DNA from: Polychytrium aggregatum
Lineage: Eukaryota > Chytridiomycota > Chytridiomycetes > Polychytriales
Direction: 5' to 3'
NCBI RefSeq assembly: GCF_025602895.1
Contig: NW_026516222.1
Location: 682,001-746,000, forward strand
Length of the DNA: 64,000 nucleotides
Shown: positions 18,309-29,786 of the stretch, piece by piece
Layout: each line of letters opens with the position of its first letter
Position numbering within the stretch: position 1 is the stretch's first letter
The notes under the pieces: model-generated
What the model was told of the DNA's origin: nothing
Database searches by the model: none
Seen by the model: only the letters and a program-made list of their open reading frames with translations
Made by a program: the position numbers and the translations under genes

Positions 18309-21084
18309 ATGTCGACGATCGGTCCGGCGCAGTCCGAAGCAATCCAAAAAACGATCGTGTCGCCTGACTCGGTTGCTCCTGGCATCGTCGAGCCGGCGCT
18401 CAAGAGCATTGGGCACTTTACCAAGGCGCTGGCGGACCAAGTCGGGATCAGCGGGAACGAAATCGCCACGGGTGGTGAGTTGCTTGGACATGGGGGGAGG
18501 GAGAGTCCCGGGCGGCGCTTGGAAAGTCAAGAGAGTCCAGGGCGGTGCCAGATCTGCTGCAGTTTCAGTTGCTATCCTTGCCAAGGCACCGAACCCCATC
18601 ATGCTCGGCCCTGACCACCTCGACGGAATCCAATCTTGACAACGCAGGCTTGACCCTGGCCGTCCTGGGCGCGGGCTTGGCTGGGGCTCGGATTCTGGGC
18701 GACATTCTATTTGAGATGGCCAAAAAGCAATTCATGGTTACAGCCGAGTTTGCCAGCAAGTACGAAGCTACCTTTGTTCTGTGCGGATGCAATCTTGTCT
18801 GAAGCGCTGTTCCTCACAATTGGGGAGGAGTGTCACGGGCAATGACTTTGTGAGCTTTGGGCTTTGGCATGAGGAGAGCCATGTGTCCCGATGTACCACT
18901 TCAGAGTGGCGCATACCCGGTCTGGACTTTTCACAAACACTGGCCTCTCTCCTTGGAACAACAGCGATGAAAGCTACAGGTAATGTGGACATCATCCAGC
19001 ACGGGTCGTGGGTACCACTTCAGGTCGCTATTCGGCCGTTGGTAGCCAGCGTGAATGCAAACCCAGCAGACTGGCGTTGCTGACAGGACCGCCAATTCCT
19101 GTTTCGTAGCTGGATTCTTGGATATCTCTCTGACCACCCTGTCTCGAAGCGTACGACCCGGTTCACAGTGACATCTAGTGTGTCCAAGACCGGCGCGGAT
19201 GCCGATGCCGTCGCTACTGCACAGGCTCCTCAGAGCGAAGGGTCCGGATTCTCGATTCTGCCGCGGGTGTACTTCCTGCCCTCGCCCGGTGAGTGCTTCC
19301 TATACAGCTGCTGATTCACTACAGGGATTTCCCACGGCGCTGTCCCTCGCGGTGCCTCGCTGGCACACATCTGCACATCGATGGAGCGTCTCGCGAGAAG
19401 ATCGCAGACTCTTGTAGAGCCGCTCAATCACCGAATGGTGACAGCGACATTGGGACTACAGTTTGATCATCACCATATGCTCCAATTCTTGCCTCGAGAT
19501 CGCTGCTGACTATCCGCAGGCATCCACTTTTTCTTTTACGAGGGCCGACTCGTATGGCTGGAGCGACACCGCCCCAAGGGCCATGGCGGAAGCGAGATCT
19601 TGCCCGAGCGAATCACTCTGACAACCTTTGGCCGCTCTCGGGAGCTGCTCCACCGGCTCGTGCTTGAGGCACAGCGGCAGCATGTTGAAAAGGACCACTG
19701 CCGAACTGTCATCTACAGTGCCGACCAGTGGGGCAACTGGCGGCGCACCCGGTCGCGTCCGATTCGGCCGATGAACAGCATCATTTTGGACGGTGACGTG
19801 AAGCAAAAGGTCGCCCGGGATATGGTCGAGTTCCTGAGAAGCGAAAAGTGGTATGCCGATCGAGGCATCCCGTATCGCCGAGGATACATGCTCTACGGAA
19901 GCCCCGGAACGGGCAAGACTTCGTTTGTGACAGGTGCGCCATTATTCTGACGAGGCCGTTCGGCTCGGCCGCTCGTGCTGGCCGGCCTCGGGTGGGGCAT
20001 GGGATCATGTCTTCACAAAGACAAACATCAGAACGGAGTCTGATCGTCAGATACCTGTTTTGATGAACTCAGCGCTCGCCGGCGAAGTCAAGCTCAACAT
20101 CTATGTCATCAGTCTGGCGAACAAAGGTCTCAGCGACGAAAGTAGGTCCTGCTATGATCGGATTCTGGCTCGGTGACTGTGCCGTGAGAGCGTAATAGAC
20201 CGACGCACGTTCACGGCCAATCTGCATGTTTCAAGCAGGGAACTTGTTCCGGGATGGAGGACAGCGTGATGCTAGTTATATATCACTTGCGTCATACACT
20301 GATTCGCCATGTCACCCCTTATACTCTCTCCCAGCCCTCACAGAGTTGATGGTCGATACTCCTCCACGCTGTATCTTGCTCCTCGAGGATATTGACGCAG
20401 CGTTCGTCTCGAGAGAAAGTGCCGCCGCGGTGGCCCCTGGGGCCAGTACGGCTGCGGCAGGAACAGCGTCGGCCAATGTGACTTTTTCTGGGCTCTTGAA
20501 TGCCATCGATGGCGTGGCTGCCCAGGAGGGCCGTCTCCTCTTCATGACGACAAACCACATTGAAAAACTGGATCCGGTGAGTTTCGCGCTGGGCGAGGGT
20601 CAGACGCATCCATCTGAGTGAGAGTCGGGAAAATGGGAGGTCCTCTGCCATTCGATAGTTACTGCTGATCAATGCCATTGTGAATTGGGTTGGCGTGCAC
20701 ACGCGGTATTACCTTGTCATCACAGCCGTGCAGGAGTAGCGTTCGCAGTCGCCATCGGCCAAGGCGTGGCTCCTGAACTGACAGGGCCATCATTTGACGA
20801 TGCAGGCACTGATACGGCCAGGACGAGTCGACGTCAAGGTGCTGCTGGACTTGGCGACTTCGTCGCAGGCGCAGGGGCTGTTTGATCAATTCTATCCACA
20901 CGACGAGACCAGCAGCGAGATCATGGAGCTCTCGATCGAGTTTGCCCGAGGTATTCCCGACCGCACCTACTCCATGGCGCAGCTGCAAGGCTACCTCATG
21001 CGATACAAGAACAACCCACAGCTTGCTGTGCAGAATGTGGGCGAGCTGATCCGAGGCGGCGCCCAGGTTCTCAGGAGCGACTAG
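18309..21084 (+). CDS. BCS1: mitochondrial AAA chaperone BCS1
   Basis: This inner-membrane AAA ATPase translocates the folded Rieske iron-sulfur protein during assembly of respiratory complex III. Seven exons sum to 484 codons: 18309-18474, 18648-18759, 19110-19288, 19520-19933, 20073-20141, 20344-20576 and 20806-21084. Exon 2 encodes a hydrophobic segment ([16 protein letters not shown]), matching the single membrane helix. The BCS1-specific domain follows, then Walker [10 protein letters not shown] (exon 4), Walker [13 protein letters not shown] (exon 6), the sensor region [13 protein letters not shown], and ALIRPGRVD with the arginine finger (exon 7). At 483 aa it is near the usual 420-460. 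Confidence 0.95.
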
Positions 21085-21795
21085 GACGCCACTTGCTCCA
21101 CGTGCGAAGGCGAAACCACAGCCAAGCGTCTCGGCATCGCGTTGGGACAGTGCTTCGACTCGCTGGATAGATAGCCCTGCCGGCGATCGGCTGTGTCTCG
21201 AGACGACACAGCTTGTTTTTCACACTCGTCGCCGATGTTGCTTCCCTACGATTCGATGTTCGCTGCAACGACTCTCCTCCCTGGGCTGCCTGACTGTCTC
21301 CACAGTCATCGCATCAATAGATTCTCCCTGTAGTCATGTCGCCATGTCCCAAGTCGTGCGGCTGACGCAATCTTATTGGGTTGGTCAGGGGATGAGCGGA
21401 TACGACAGGGTTGAGATATCGGCGCGATATTTCGCTTTAACAGGGGCAAGTCTTTGGTGTATGATCTTTGCTGAGTGGCTTCAATGGGATTTCAGGGTAT
21501 CAGTGCTTTGAGGCTCGATGGGTTTAGGCTGTTTACGATCCATTCGACGAACAGAGGTCTGACCTTCGACAACTGTTGGTGGCAGCAGTGGAGGTGATCT
21601 TTGAGGAGTTGGAGCGAATTAGTATCAATCGGGGGAACAAAGACAGCGCAGGACACGGAACAGCATCACCGCGAAGGGGCAGAACCACGCTCGAACCCAT
21701 GTCCTCGACAGGGTGCCAAGAATGGTACGTGCAGATGGAGTCTGCTAGCGTTTGTGTATGTGTCTTGCAAAACTCTTGGTGGGTGGGAGGGCAAC
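21085..21795. other. convergent intergenic region
   Basis: This is the space between the 3' ends of BCS1 and the kinesin gene. No gene was recognised. The kinesin frame ends at GTGTAAGT, which also resembles a splice donor, so one more short exon of that gene may lie here. Confidence 0.4.
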
Positions 21796-24700
21796 TTACA
21801 CTTTGGGATCACCCTGACGCTGAGGCTTGTGTGATGGCAGCATGATGGGAGGCAGCGTAACATTCTCTCGGCTTGATTCCCACGACAGACCAGACGCCCT
21901 CCGGTCCAATCTCGGTCTGCTCGCCAGAGATGGCGCCGAGGACCGGCCAAGCGTTGCTTCGATATTGTCCCAGCTGTTCTGCAGCTGTGCAACAGATGCG
22001 CTCAGCCTCGGGAGCGAAGCCATCGTGCCCTGCAGTTCTTCGAGCCTTGTTGATGCAGCTGTCATATCGGACATGGACATTGATCCAAGCATCGTCTCGA
22101 TAGAGCCCGCGTCGGACAAATGTTTTGGACCAACTCCAGCAAGGAATTTACCGGTAGAGTCCGTGTTCTCGACAGCGGCCGGAGCCATCGCTTGCAGCTG
22201 CTGGACAAGTGGGTAGATGGCCAGCAGCTCGTTGGTGGGCTTGACTTTCTTCTTGGCCAGCAAGTCCCTTTGAGAATCGATTGCCTGGAGAAGCGATGGA
22301 ACGACGGACGACCGGAGAATCTTGTTCTGGGTCTGGACATGGGACAGGGACTCTGCTAGATGCTGACACTGCTGCTTGAGGTAGTGCGCTGTTTGTGTGG
22401 CCCCGTCCGTGCGGAGGGGAGGCAGCCGATCAAAATCAAAGGCGCAGGGTTATCAAAATTGAAACTAGAGATCGGTTGCATTGACTAGGGGACCAAGACT
22501 CGGGGTGCGTTCGACATAGTCAAGCATCCTTTGTCCCCACAGTGCGGACGGCAATACAAAGGGAGCTGTCCATACATCCGTTGCAAGGGATGACGGGCAA
22601 GCAATACAGAGGTTGGGATGGCTATACCTTCGATAGACTCATAGTGCAGAGCTAGGAGGAAAACCAGGTACTGTGGAAACTCTCCAGAGGTTGATCTTTG
22701 CGTGACCTTGATGTCGTGAGACGGTCGGTCGGGACATGGGTTGTTCATCGGAGCGGTGCATCAAATGTCAGTGCTGCTCTGGCCGAGTACACGTGGAGGA
22801 CGGACTCGATGCAGCAAGCGCTGCGGTGTCACTCGGCCTGCCTCCACCACCTCGCATACCTTGACGAGATCATGGATCTTGTGCTCGCACTGTAGAATAT
22901 CATTCAGAAGGCTCGATCTCTGGGTCTCTTGATCATCAGACTTATTCTCTGACAGGAGTATAGCCACCAACCTGCGGTGCATTTCCATTTCTTCTCGGAA
23001 GAGCTGTCGAAGATCCGAAACGAGCTTGGCCGAGCAGGCGCCCGAATCAAGCAGCGGAACTTTGCCTGTTGATTTGGTGTGGGTCAGGGGATTGGGCACC
23101 TTGCATGCCAGTGTCTTGGTGGTCGCGGGGCGTTGCTGCTGGCGCAAGTGTGCCGGAAACTTGGGCTGGAAATCGGGTGGCAGGGGCACGACGTTGTACT
23201 TTGTTTGAATCTGTGGGATTTGGGGGGCAACCATCAATGGAAACGATTGGCGTCGCGGCGTTATGCGGTTGCTCAAGGCAGTGGCGGTGTGGTCTGGAGG
23301 GGCGACGAAATCGTGTCTTTGACTCGGACTGCTGCATATACACCGTATCTGTGACAGACCTTGTTCTTGATCGAGCGAGCACGAGTGGCATACTTGAGGG
23401 TGTTGACTGTTTCGTCGTAGTGGACTTGGGATGGACTGATGTTCACAATCATGATTGTCCGGCAATGTCCTCCCAAACTATCCTAAAGCCAGAGCCGCTC
23501 CATCAGTCGGGTCTCCGATGCAGAAACGACGACAATCCGCGGCCAAATCCAACCAACCAAGGGAGCGATGGTCCACGAGTCCCGCGACTCACTTTGAGCA
23601 GCCGCGTCAGTTTGCTGTCGCGATAGTTGATGTATTTCCCCTTTTGTCCCTCTGACAGGGCGTTGATGCAGTTACCGAGTGCCAACAGCGAACGGTTGAT
23701 GCTGGCACCTTCGACCATACGAATCCCACGATTCTATGTTGTGATGATGATGATTATTGCGATTCAGGATCGAGCCGCAGTATTGGCCCCATTTCGATTG
23801 TCCAATGCAATTTGCAGTGAACAGAGTTGTCGAGAGTGAAAGGCCTGTCAGCAAGCCAGTGATGCTCGATGCATTCTCCCCATCCATCATGGCAGGCATC
23901 GGTCCCATGCGGTCATATTCGAGCAGCGATTGTAGCTCTTCCCCAAGCACTGACGACGCTGGTGATACTTGCATTTGTCTCGGCAGCTCGCTCTATCGAC
24001 ATGGCCCCGAGATCAGCAGCCACCAAGGAGAGTGTATTGGCGACAGAACCGATAATGCGAAGTTCAAGCCACGCAGCCATGCATTGAGTTGGACAGGCAT
24101 CAGACGAGGATGTATCGAGATTACAGGAGGTTAGATGATACGGAAGCGCTTGGTGTATTCAGTCCATTTGCCAGGAGCTCCGCGAGTGGTCATTGTGGCA
24201 TTTTGTTGTCTGCTCCCCGCTGAAACGTACCTGATCCTGCAAGGTCGATTAGTCCCATTTTGGCCGTTCGCCGTGACTTACGCTTTGAATTCGAGACGTC
24301 GTCCCACTCGATCTGGATTTGCATGATGGCGTGGCTCCGGGACGACACCTCGTTTGCCCCTGTGGCTTGCTGTGATCTGAGCCGATTTCCCTTGTCCAGG
24401 AGCTCGAGGACTTTGTCTGCAGTCGAGACAGTGATCTCATTCAGTCCGGCCACAAACACCGACCCAGAGCCGTCCTCCCGCAGCTCCAGGCACTCAAAAT
24501 TGGGTTCGGCGGAGAGCAAGTCATAGATGCTCTCGTTGTAGATCTCAAGATACGACATTCTGAGACTGCAAGCTTGCAGGCTGCCCGCTCCGACGGCATC
24601 AAAGAGATCGTGTAGCGTCCGGGACATGATTCCGGGATCAGCCTCGGTGCCGAGCATCGTGTACCTGCGATACCGGGTCGGAGAGCAGAGCGGAGGCCGA

Positions 24701-25621
24701 CATTGGGAGTCAATCGAGATGGGCGAGCGTGCATGGGTGCAAAGCGGGTGCCTCTGACACACTCCGAGGCATGTTAGGACAACACCAACGTTTTTCCACA
24801 TCCAGTGGCTCCTGCATTATCCGTCAGTCAAAAGCGTGGATTAGCATTGCAGCTGTGACTGCGAGTGGTCGTCGTGGATGTGTTGGCGAGAGAAGCTCGA
24901 GGGCTGACAAGTGATGGACGTGCACAGAGCGACTCATGCTGGAGGGAAACCAATTGACACGCGAGATGGTGATGGAAGGCAGAATGGTGGGAGTCGGTGT
25001 GGCATTTGGTGTTGGGGAGGGCCCAGGAAAGCGGGCGCTATCCGGCAGCAGAGAGTATTCGGAGCAGACGGCAAGAACGCACCATAGGCGAACACGGTGA
25101 CGTTGTATCCGTCCAGGAGCGAGGGAATGAGGTCCTTTGCTGTCCGGCAGTATACATCGGCCTGGGTATCCTTTTCAGAGAACACACGATCGAAGGAGAA
25201 GAGCTGCTCCTTGAATTTTTCTCGCTTGCGGATCTCGTCGGCAGCAGGTGGATGCGGTTCGGTCACCTGGATCGTCTACCAGCCGCAAGTCGGAGCCACA
25301 AGAGAGATCCATTGGGTGAGAGCCAGGAGAGTATGCAGAAGTGAGTGGACAGATGCTGGTCGAGGAGCATCCATTGGTGCGTGGGCTGCTGGTGATGGTA
25401 CCTTTGAGTCCAAGGCAGTGACGCAGATGGTGGGATCCTTTGCTCGCTCCTTTTGTGAGAGAGGACGCAGTCGCACGGCGACCTGCGAGATAACCGCAGC
25501 GAGGGCAAGTGAAGGTGATGTTACTAAAGTCGAGAGGATATCGACAGGAGACCGACAGATCGGTCAGGGGTTGGATGCCCACCAAGACATTTGGATGCAG
25601 ATCGTCGTCGTCCTTGCTCAT
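21796..25621 (-). CDS. kinesin-8 family motor (KIP3/KIF18/KIF19-like)
   Basis: This is a microtubule plus-end motor expected to limit microtubule length in the spindle or flagellum. The start [12 protein letters not shown] is at 25621. The motor domain is split over many exons: [28 protein letters not shown], the P-loop GATGCGKT (about 24800), [17 protein letters not shown], the switch I motif NEVSSRSHA, the switch II motif [23 protein letters not shown] and [16 protein letters not shown] micro-exon near 23975-24000 seems to supply the ERA after LIDLAGS. Coiled-coil segments (about 23000-22780 and 22260-21990) form the neck and tail. [11 protein letters not shown] is typical of kinesin-8. Exon edges in the tail are approximate. 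Confidence 0.88.
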
Positions 25622-25842
25622 GGAGCTCTGAGCCGCGGGCACGGGCGATGCGGAGACATGCAAATCAAGAAGCAGGCAAGCGTCGGTGTCTTGTGGACAG
25701 GCAGGCCAGCGGCGAGGAGCGAATATGGATGCGGGAGTCGGGGAGAGAGAGTCGAGGTTTGAGCGAGTGCGATACTGAGGAGGGCGGCATTGACGGATGA
25801 CGACACGGACGAAGCAGAGACGAATCGCAGTGACGGGACACT

Positions 25843-27294
25843 GCCGCCCCAACCAGACCCAGCGCCTCCTTGACATCTGCGAGGCCCACAGCATCGAGAA
25901 CCGATACCAGTTCTCGCCTCCGAAGTGCGAGGTGATGTTCACCGAACAGCACCCAGAGAAGGATGCCAAGGTACACCTGTACGGCAAGGAGCTGCCAGTC
26001 GCCAAGGAGTTCCGATACCTCGGAGCCATCGTCGACATCAACGGCTTCAGGATGGACCGCCAGATCCAGAACCTCACCCACAAGGCCCAAGGCGCCGCCG
26101 ACAAGCTGGTGAAGCACGGAATGAGTCTGGGCCGATACTCGGCCAAGACAGTGACGAGGGTGTTCAAGACCTTCGTTCGGCCCATGCTCGAGTATGGACT
26201 GACCCTCGAAGTGCTCACGAAGCAGCAAGCCGTGATACTCAGACGAGCACAGATGCACTGTCTGACCCGACTCTTCAGAGTGGTGCGGAACACGTCCTAC
26301 GGAGCGATGCACCTCGGATGCGGACTCATCACCCTGCCCAACCGCCTCAAGCAGCTGGCCCTCCAGAACCGAGCCGTCTGGGAAGACCGTCTGGACCACA
26401 ACGACAAGATGGTCTCGATGGTGTTGAGATATTCCCGCATCCAGCCCAGCCTGATGGATGCATCCCTCGGCTCCCAGTTCTACCTCGACGAGTACTGGCG
26501 GCAGCTGATCGTGCTGAAAGAGCAGTGCCAGCCGGACTACCCGATGAAGGAGCTGTTCAGGAACGGCCACCACGAGCTCACAGGGCCACCAGTCAAGTTG
26601 CAGATTCACATCGATGACGCGCAAGGCTTCGACAGGTCAAAGGAGCTGACTTCGGCCCGCACCGTGACGACGACCATGTCGGGACTGTGGGCCGAGCGAG
26701 GGCCCAAGAGAGATCGATACTATCACAACATGATGGTAAGATGGACCCTCGGTGCCTTTCCTGGACACCCGTATGGTCACTATCGGCTGTGCATCTCCTG
26801 CACGAAGAGCCGAGGAGAGTTCGTCGCGATGTGCCGGACCCACACCCAGAGCTGCGTCGGAAGAGGCGGCTCGTGGCAACGGATAGTGGACGAGCTCGAG
26901 CTGCGGCACCCCGAGTGGCAAGAAAGCGAACACGAAAAGGTCGGCCCGATCGACAAGCTCCTGGACCTGACGAACGTAGTTGGCTACTACGAGCTGGATG
27001 GCATGAGAATGTTCAACTGGCAAGACCCAGATATCCATACCCTGTGGCGAACACTCCGAAGGGTGTTCAAGACGCTGATCATCGCCAAGGCGGGGTGGAA
27101 ACCCCCCAGGCGATAGGCGGCATGGTCGAAGCAGAGCGAGAGATGAGGGCATATGGCTCTCATTTCTCAAGACTGCTCACTAGGTCTATAAGAACTTTAT
27201 TTTCTATCCTTTTTTTTTCTTTCCTTTCCCCTGATATACTGCTAGGGCCGACCAGGCCTTGATAGCTTTCAATTGAAATATTAAAAAAAAAAAA
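25843..27294 (+). mobile_element. 5'-truncated LINE (non-LTR retrotransposon) with poly(A) tail
   Basis: An open frame to 27116 encodes the C-terminal part of a LINE polyprotein, beginning just after the reverse transcriptase active site. It shows NQTQRLLDICEAHSIEN, PPKCEVMFTE and FRYLGAIVDING, which are post-catalytic RT and thumb motifs. Further on is a cysteine/histidine segment (RLCISCTKSRGEF and MCRTHTQSC) of the kind found at LINE C termini. A 3' untranslated region with a long T-rich stretch ends in an A-run at 27282-27294. A second fragment at 38625-38982 contains the missing RT core. The insertion lies about 220 bp upstream of the kinesin start. Confidence 0.85.
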
Positions 27295-27590
27295 CCGCGA
27301 CGCTGCCAAAGTGGCCCGTGGGACACTATGAAAAAAATTTCATGTTAATAAAATGAGCGAGAACGAAAAAACGCGCTCTCGGAGCCACCTCGGTCGGCGA
27401 GAAGAGCAGTCTCTGGCGAGAGACCCCCGAGGGAAGGCGAGAAGCCTCTCGCCGTCACACACACACACTTTGCACACACACACACATTGCACACACACAC
27501 TTTGCACAAGGGAGTCAAACACCTCCCATCGACCATCCCAAGAGGGATGGCAACCCCGAAGTGGACTGCCCAGAATATGGGCGACCCGGC
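27295..27590. other. short intergenic strip with CA repeats
   Basis: The strip separates the LINE tail from Fanzor relic B. A CACACA microsatellite interrupted by TTTG and TTG occupies about 27457-27512. No gene was seen. Confidence 0.6.
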
Positions 27591-28580
27591 ATCCACTGTC
27601 GAAATGCACAAGAAACAGTGCGAGATACTTACAGTCTATCCAGAAAGAAACGGGACAGTCACTTTCTGGCTTCAGATGTCTGAAGCCCGTTGACTGACTG
27701 TAGACCCCAGTGGGCAGGTCGTGCGATTGTTTCCCGTCCTGGTTGGCAATCGAGTGGTTTTGGTTGGTTTGGGAAACATGGTCTTGAATACACCCGGTCG
27801 ATCTCCTGTGGCGATGATCGACTGGCATACCGAGATCATGTTCCTGGCTGCATTGATGTCTCGATCCCACAGCGTATGGCAGCTTGCACAGCTCCGGACA
27901 AAGTGTGGTTTCTCGATATCAAGATGCTCGGGTGACTCAAGTCGCTTGGCTTCCCGACAATGTGAGCACACCTGGGATGTGTTGAACTCGTTCACCGAGC
28001 ACACATGGATCTTGGAGACGGATCGGTCTGGTGGTCGTCTCTGGTGGTGGTGGAACTGCTCAAAGTACTTGGCGAACCTGAGCCTCCGTGGGCTGGATGC
28101 ATATCCCTTCCCCTGCTTCCAGGATGCATTCCCAAAGGCAATCACCACCTCGGTTTCCTTTGGTGCCTGGTCGATGACTCGCTTGCACATCTCGTGGACA
28201 GTGCGCTGTCGCTTGCTGTGGAGATCGAGTCGCTTGAACCGCCGTCGCCGGGTCAGGCTGAAGTACAGCTGTTTGTCCAGCATGTCTCCATCGAACACAT
28301 GGCGAATGTATTGCAGGAAGGGAGCCAACCCAGGGATCTTGGGACTTGGTGTGGTGCTCATCCATTTCTGCAGACCAAGGATCTTGTGGGTGTTCTGGAT
28401 CCACTTGGTCGCCTGGGTGGTGTCTTTCTCTTGGGAGCCATCTGGCGAGAAAATAGCGACGATGGCTGGTTCTGCCCTCGGGGAAGAAAAATTCTCCTCA
28501 AATCCAGCGCATTTGGGCTGGCAGAGATACTGTGCAGTGGCGTCCTTGATTCAGATCCAGAAACGCATTGCTCGCTCAAT
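27591..28580 (-). pseudogene. Fanzor (TnpB-like RNA-guided nuclease) relic B
   Basis: The C-terminal half of the nuclease is intact. It shows WMSTTPSPK, the RuvC-II region VVIAFGNASWKQGKGYASS, a zinc finger with VCSHC and CASC, and RuvC-III as LWDRDINAARN, with the stop at 27672. Upstream, at about 28500, the frame can be aligned to the RuvC-I segment of copy A, but it reads ALDLRRIFS, so the DPG loop is lost. All of the N-terminal lobe present in A is missing between this point and the 5' block. The 3' untranslated region contains a perfect short hairpin (CTTCAGACATCTGAAG) and an end-like string TTTCTGGATAGACTG also found near 59025. It is not expected to be active. Confidence 0.85.
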
Positions 28581-28584
28581 CAGT

Positions 28585-28865
28585 CGTGGGAAGACATCTT
28601 GTCAAGGTGAGTCTTGCCTGATAGCCAAACGATCATGTCATCTCGCTGACACACAGCCACGCTTGACTAGGTTCCCAACCAGAGAGATTCAGATGGTGGT
28701 GGTTCTTGTCCGCAATCGGAGTGGAGCTTCCAACAATGATACAATTGGTCATTCCTCCACACCAATTGCCCACCACCGTCAATCGGCTCAAGGTGATATC
28801 AAATGCCTTCAACAGACCATGGCCGGATTCCAATTTTGCTGCGCCACATCCAACGTGACTTTCAG
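28585..28865 (-). repeat. conserved 5' block of the Fanzor element, copy B
   Basis: This matches 2012-2270 at roughly nine positions in ten, which is far closer than the coding parts of the two relics. It includes a 45-bp stretch absent from copy A. Read on the plus strand it holds GTGAGT and ACACAG splice-like signals. Confidence 0.7.
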
Positions 28866-29786
28866 GTGACCGAGATGAGCAGCCACGCGGAGCATCCCGG
28901 ATGCACGATCCAGCGACGATCCGGAGAGACCCGAAGCCAACCCCGGATATCGGCGCGCATCAGCCCGAGTGCGGCTGGCCACAGCGGCGACAGGGCAGAC
29001 TTGGACACAGGGCAGACGAGGACAACGGTGGAACGTCGGACGGGGACGCCAGTGGCGTTCTGAGCGGAGCATTCGGCCTTTGTGGACGGGGCACAGGACT
29101 GGCGGCTGCGCAATGGCGGCGCGGGCGCGCCTTTGCTGGCGAAGGGCACAAGCGGCCACAGCTCGGACGGCCACTGTTGTGTGGTGGCAGTTGTGAGACT
29201 GGAATGGGACTGGATTGGGACAACCGAGGACTGCAACTTGAATGTGCTGCAGCATTGACATTGGCATTAACATTGACATTGAAATTGATGTTGATATTGA
29301 TGTTCCAAGTCGACCACTCCATATCGACTACTCCAAGTCGACACTCCATATCGACCACTCCAAGTCGACCACTCTATATCGACCACTCCAGCAGCTGGAT
29401 TGCGCTCTCTCCTTCCACGACAGGCCTCTTTGCGCTCTCGAGCACAGCAGAACGGCAACAAAGCCCCCCCCCAAGACCACAACACATCCACCGGTGTGTT
29501 TCTTCGACTGCCAAGTGCAACATCCCACGCCCGCCACAAACTCTCCATTCCCGCAGTGCGCTCGATCCCGCACAGCCCTGTCTTCTTGGCTCCTTCTGCT
29601 GCCTTGGTTCCTTTCTTTGGTCTCGGCCCCGTCTGTCCTCTCCCCCCCCGCGCCCGCTCTCTCGGATTTTCGGTCGCATCTGTTCTTTCTCCCGGTCCAT
29701 CCTCCAATCCACCCCCCCCATCACCACCGCCATCGTCGTCGTCTCGCTGCTGGCCCTCCTTAGCCCTCCTCCGACATACCGCCGCC
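28866..29786. other. intergenic region with low-complexity tracts
   Basis: Long open frames on both strands here are compositional (arginine-, proline- or serine-rich) and show no family motif. Tandem repeats lie at 29300-29390 and a pyrimidine-rich leader precedes the permease start. Confidence 0.5.
29300..29390. repeat. CGACCACTCCA tandem repeat
   Basis: Units of the form TCGACCACTCCAAG or TCGACCACTCCATA alternate for about 90 bp. Confidence 0.85.

Noticed and set aside
25175-26293. A 372-aa minus-strand open frame
   Set aside because: It is antisense to the LINE and runs over the first kinesin exons in a different frame; it shows no motif of its own.
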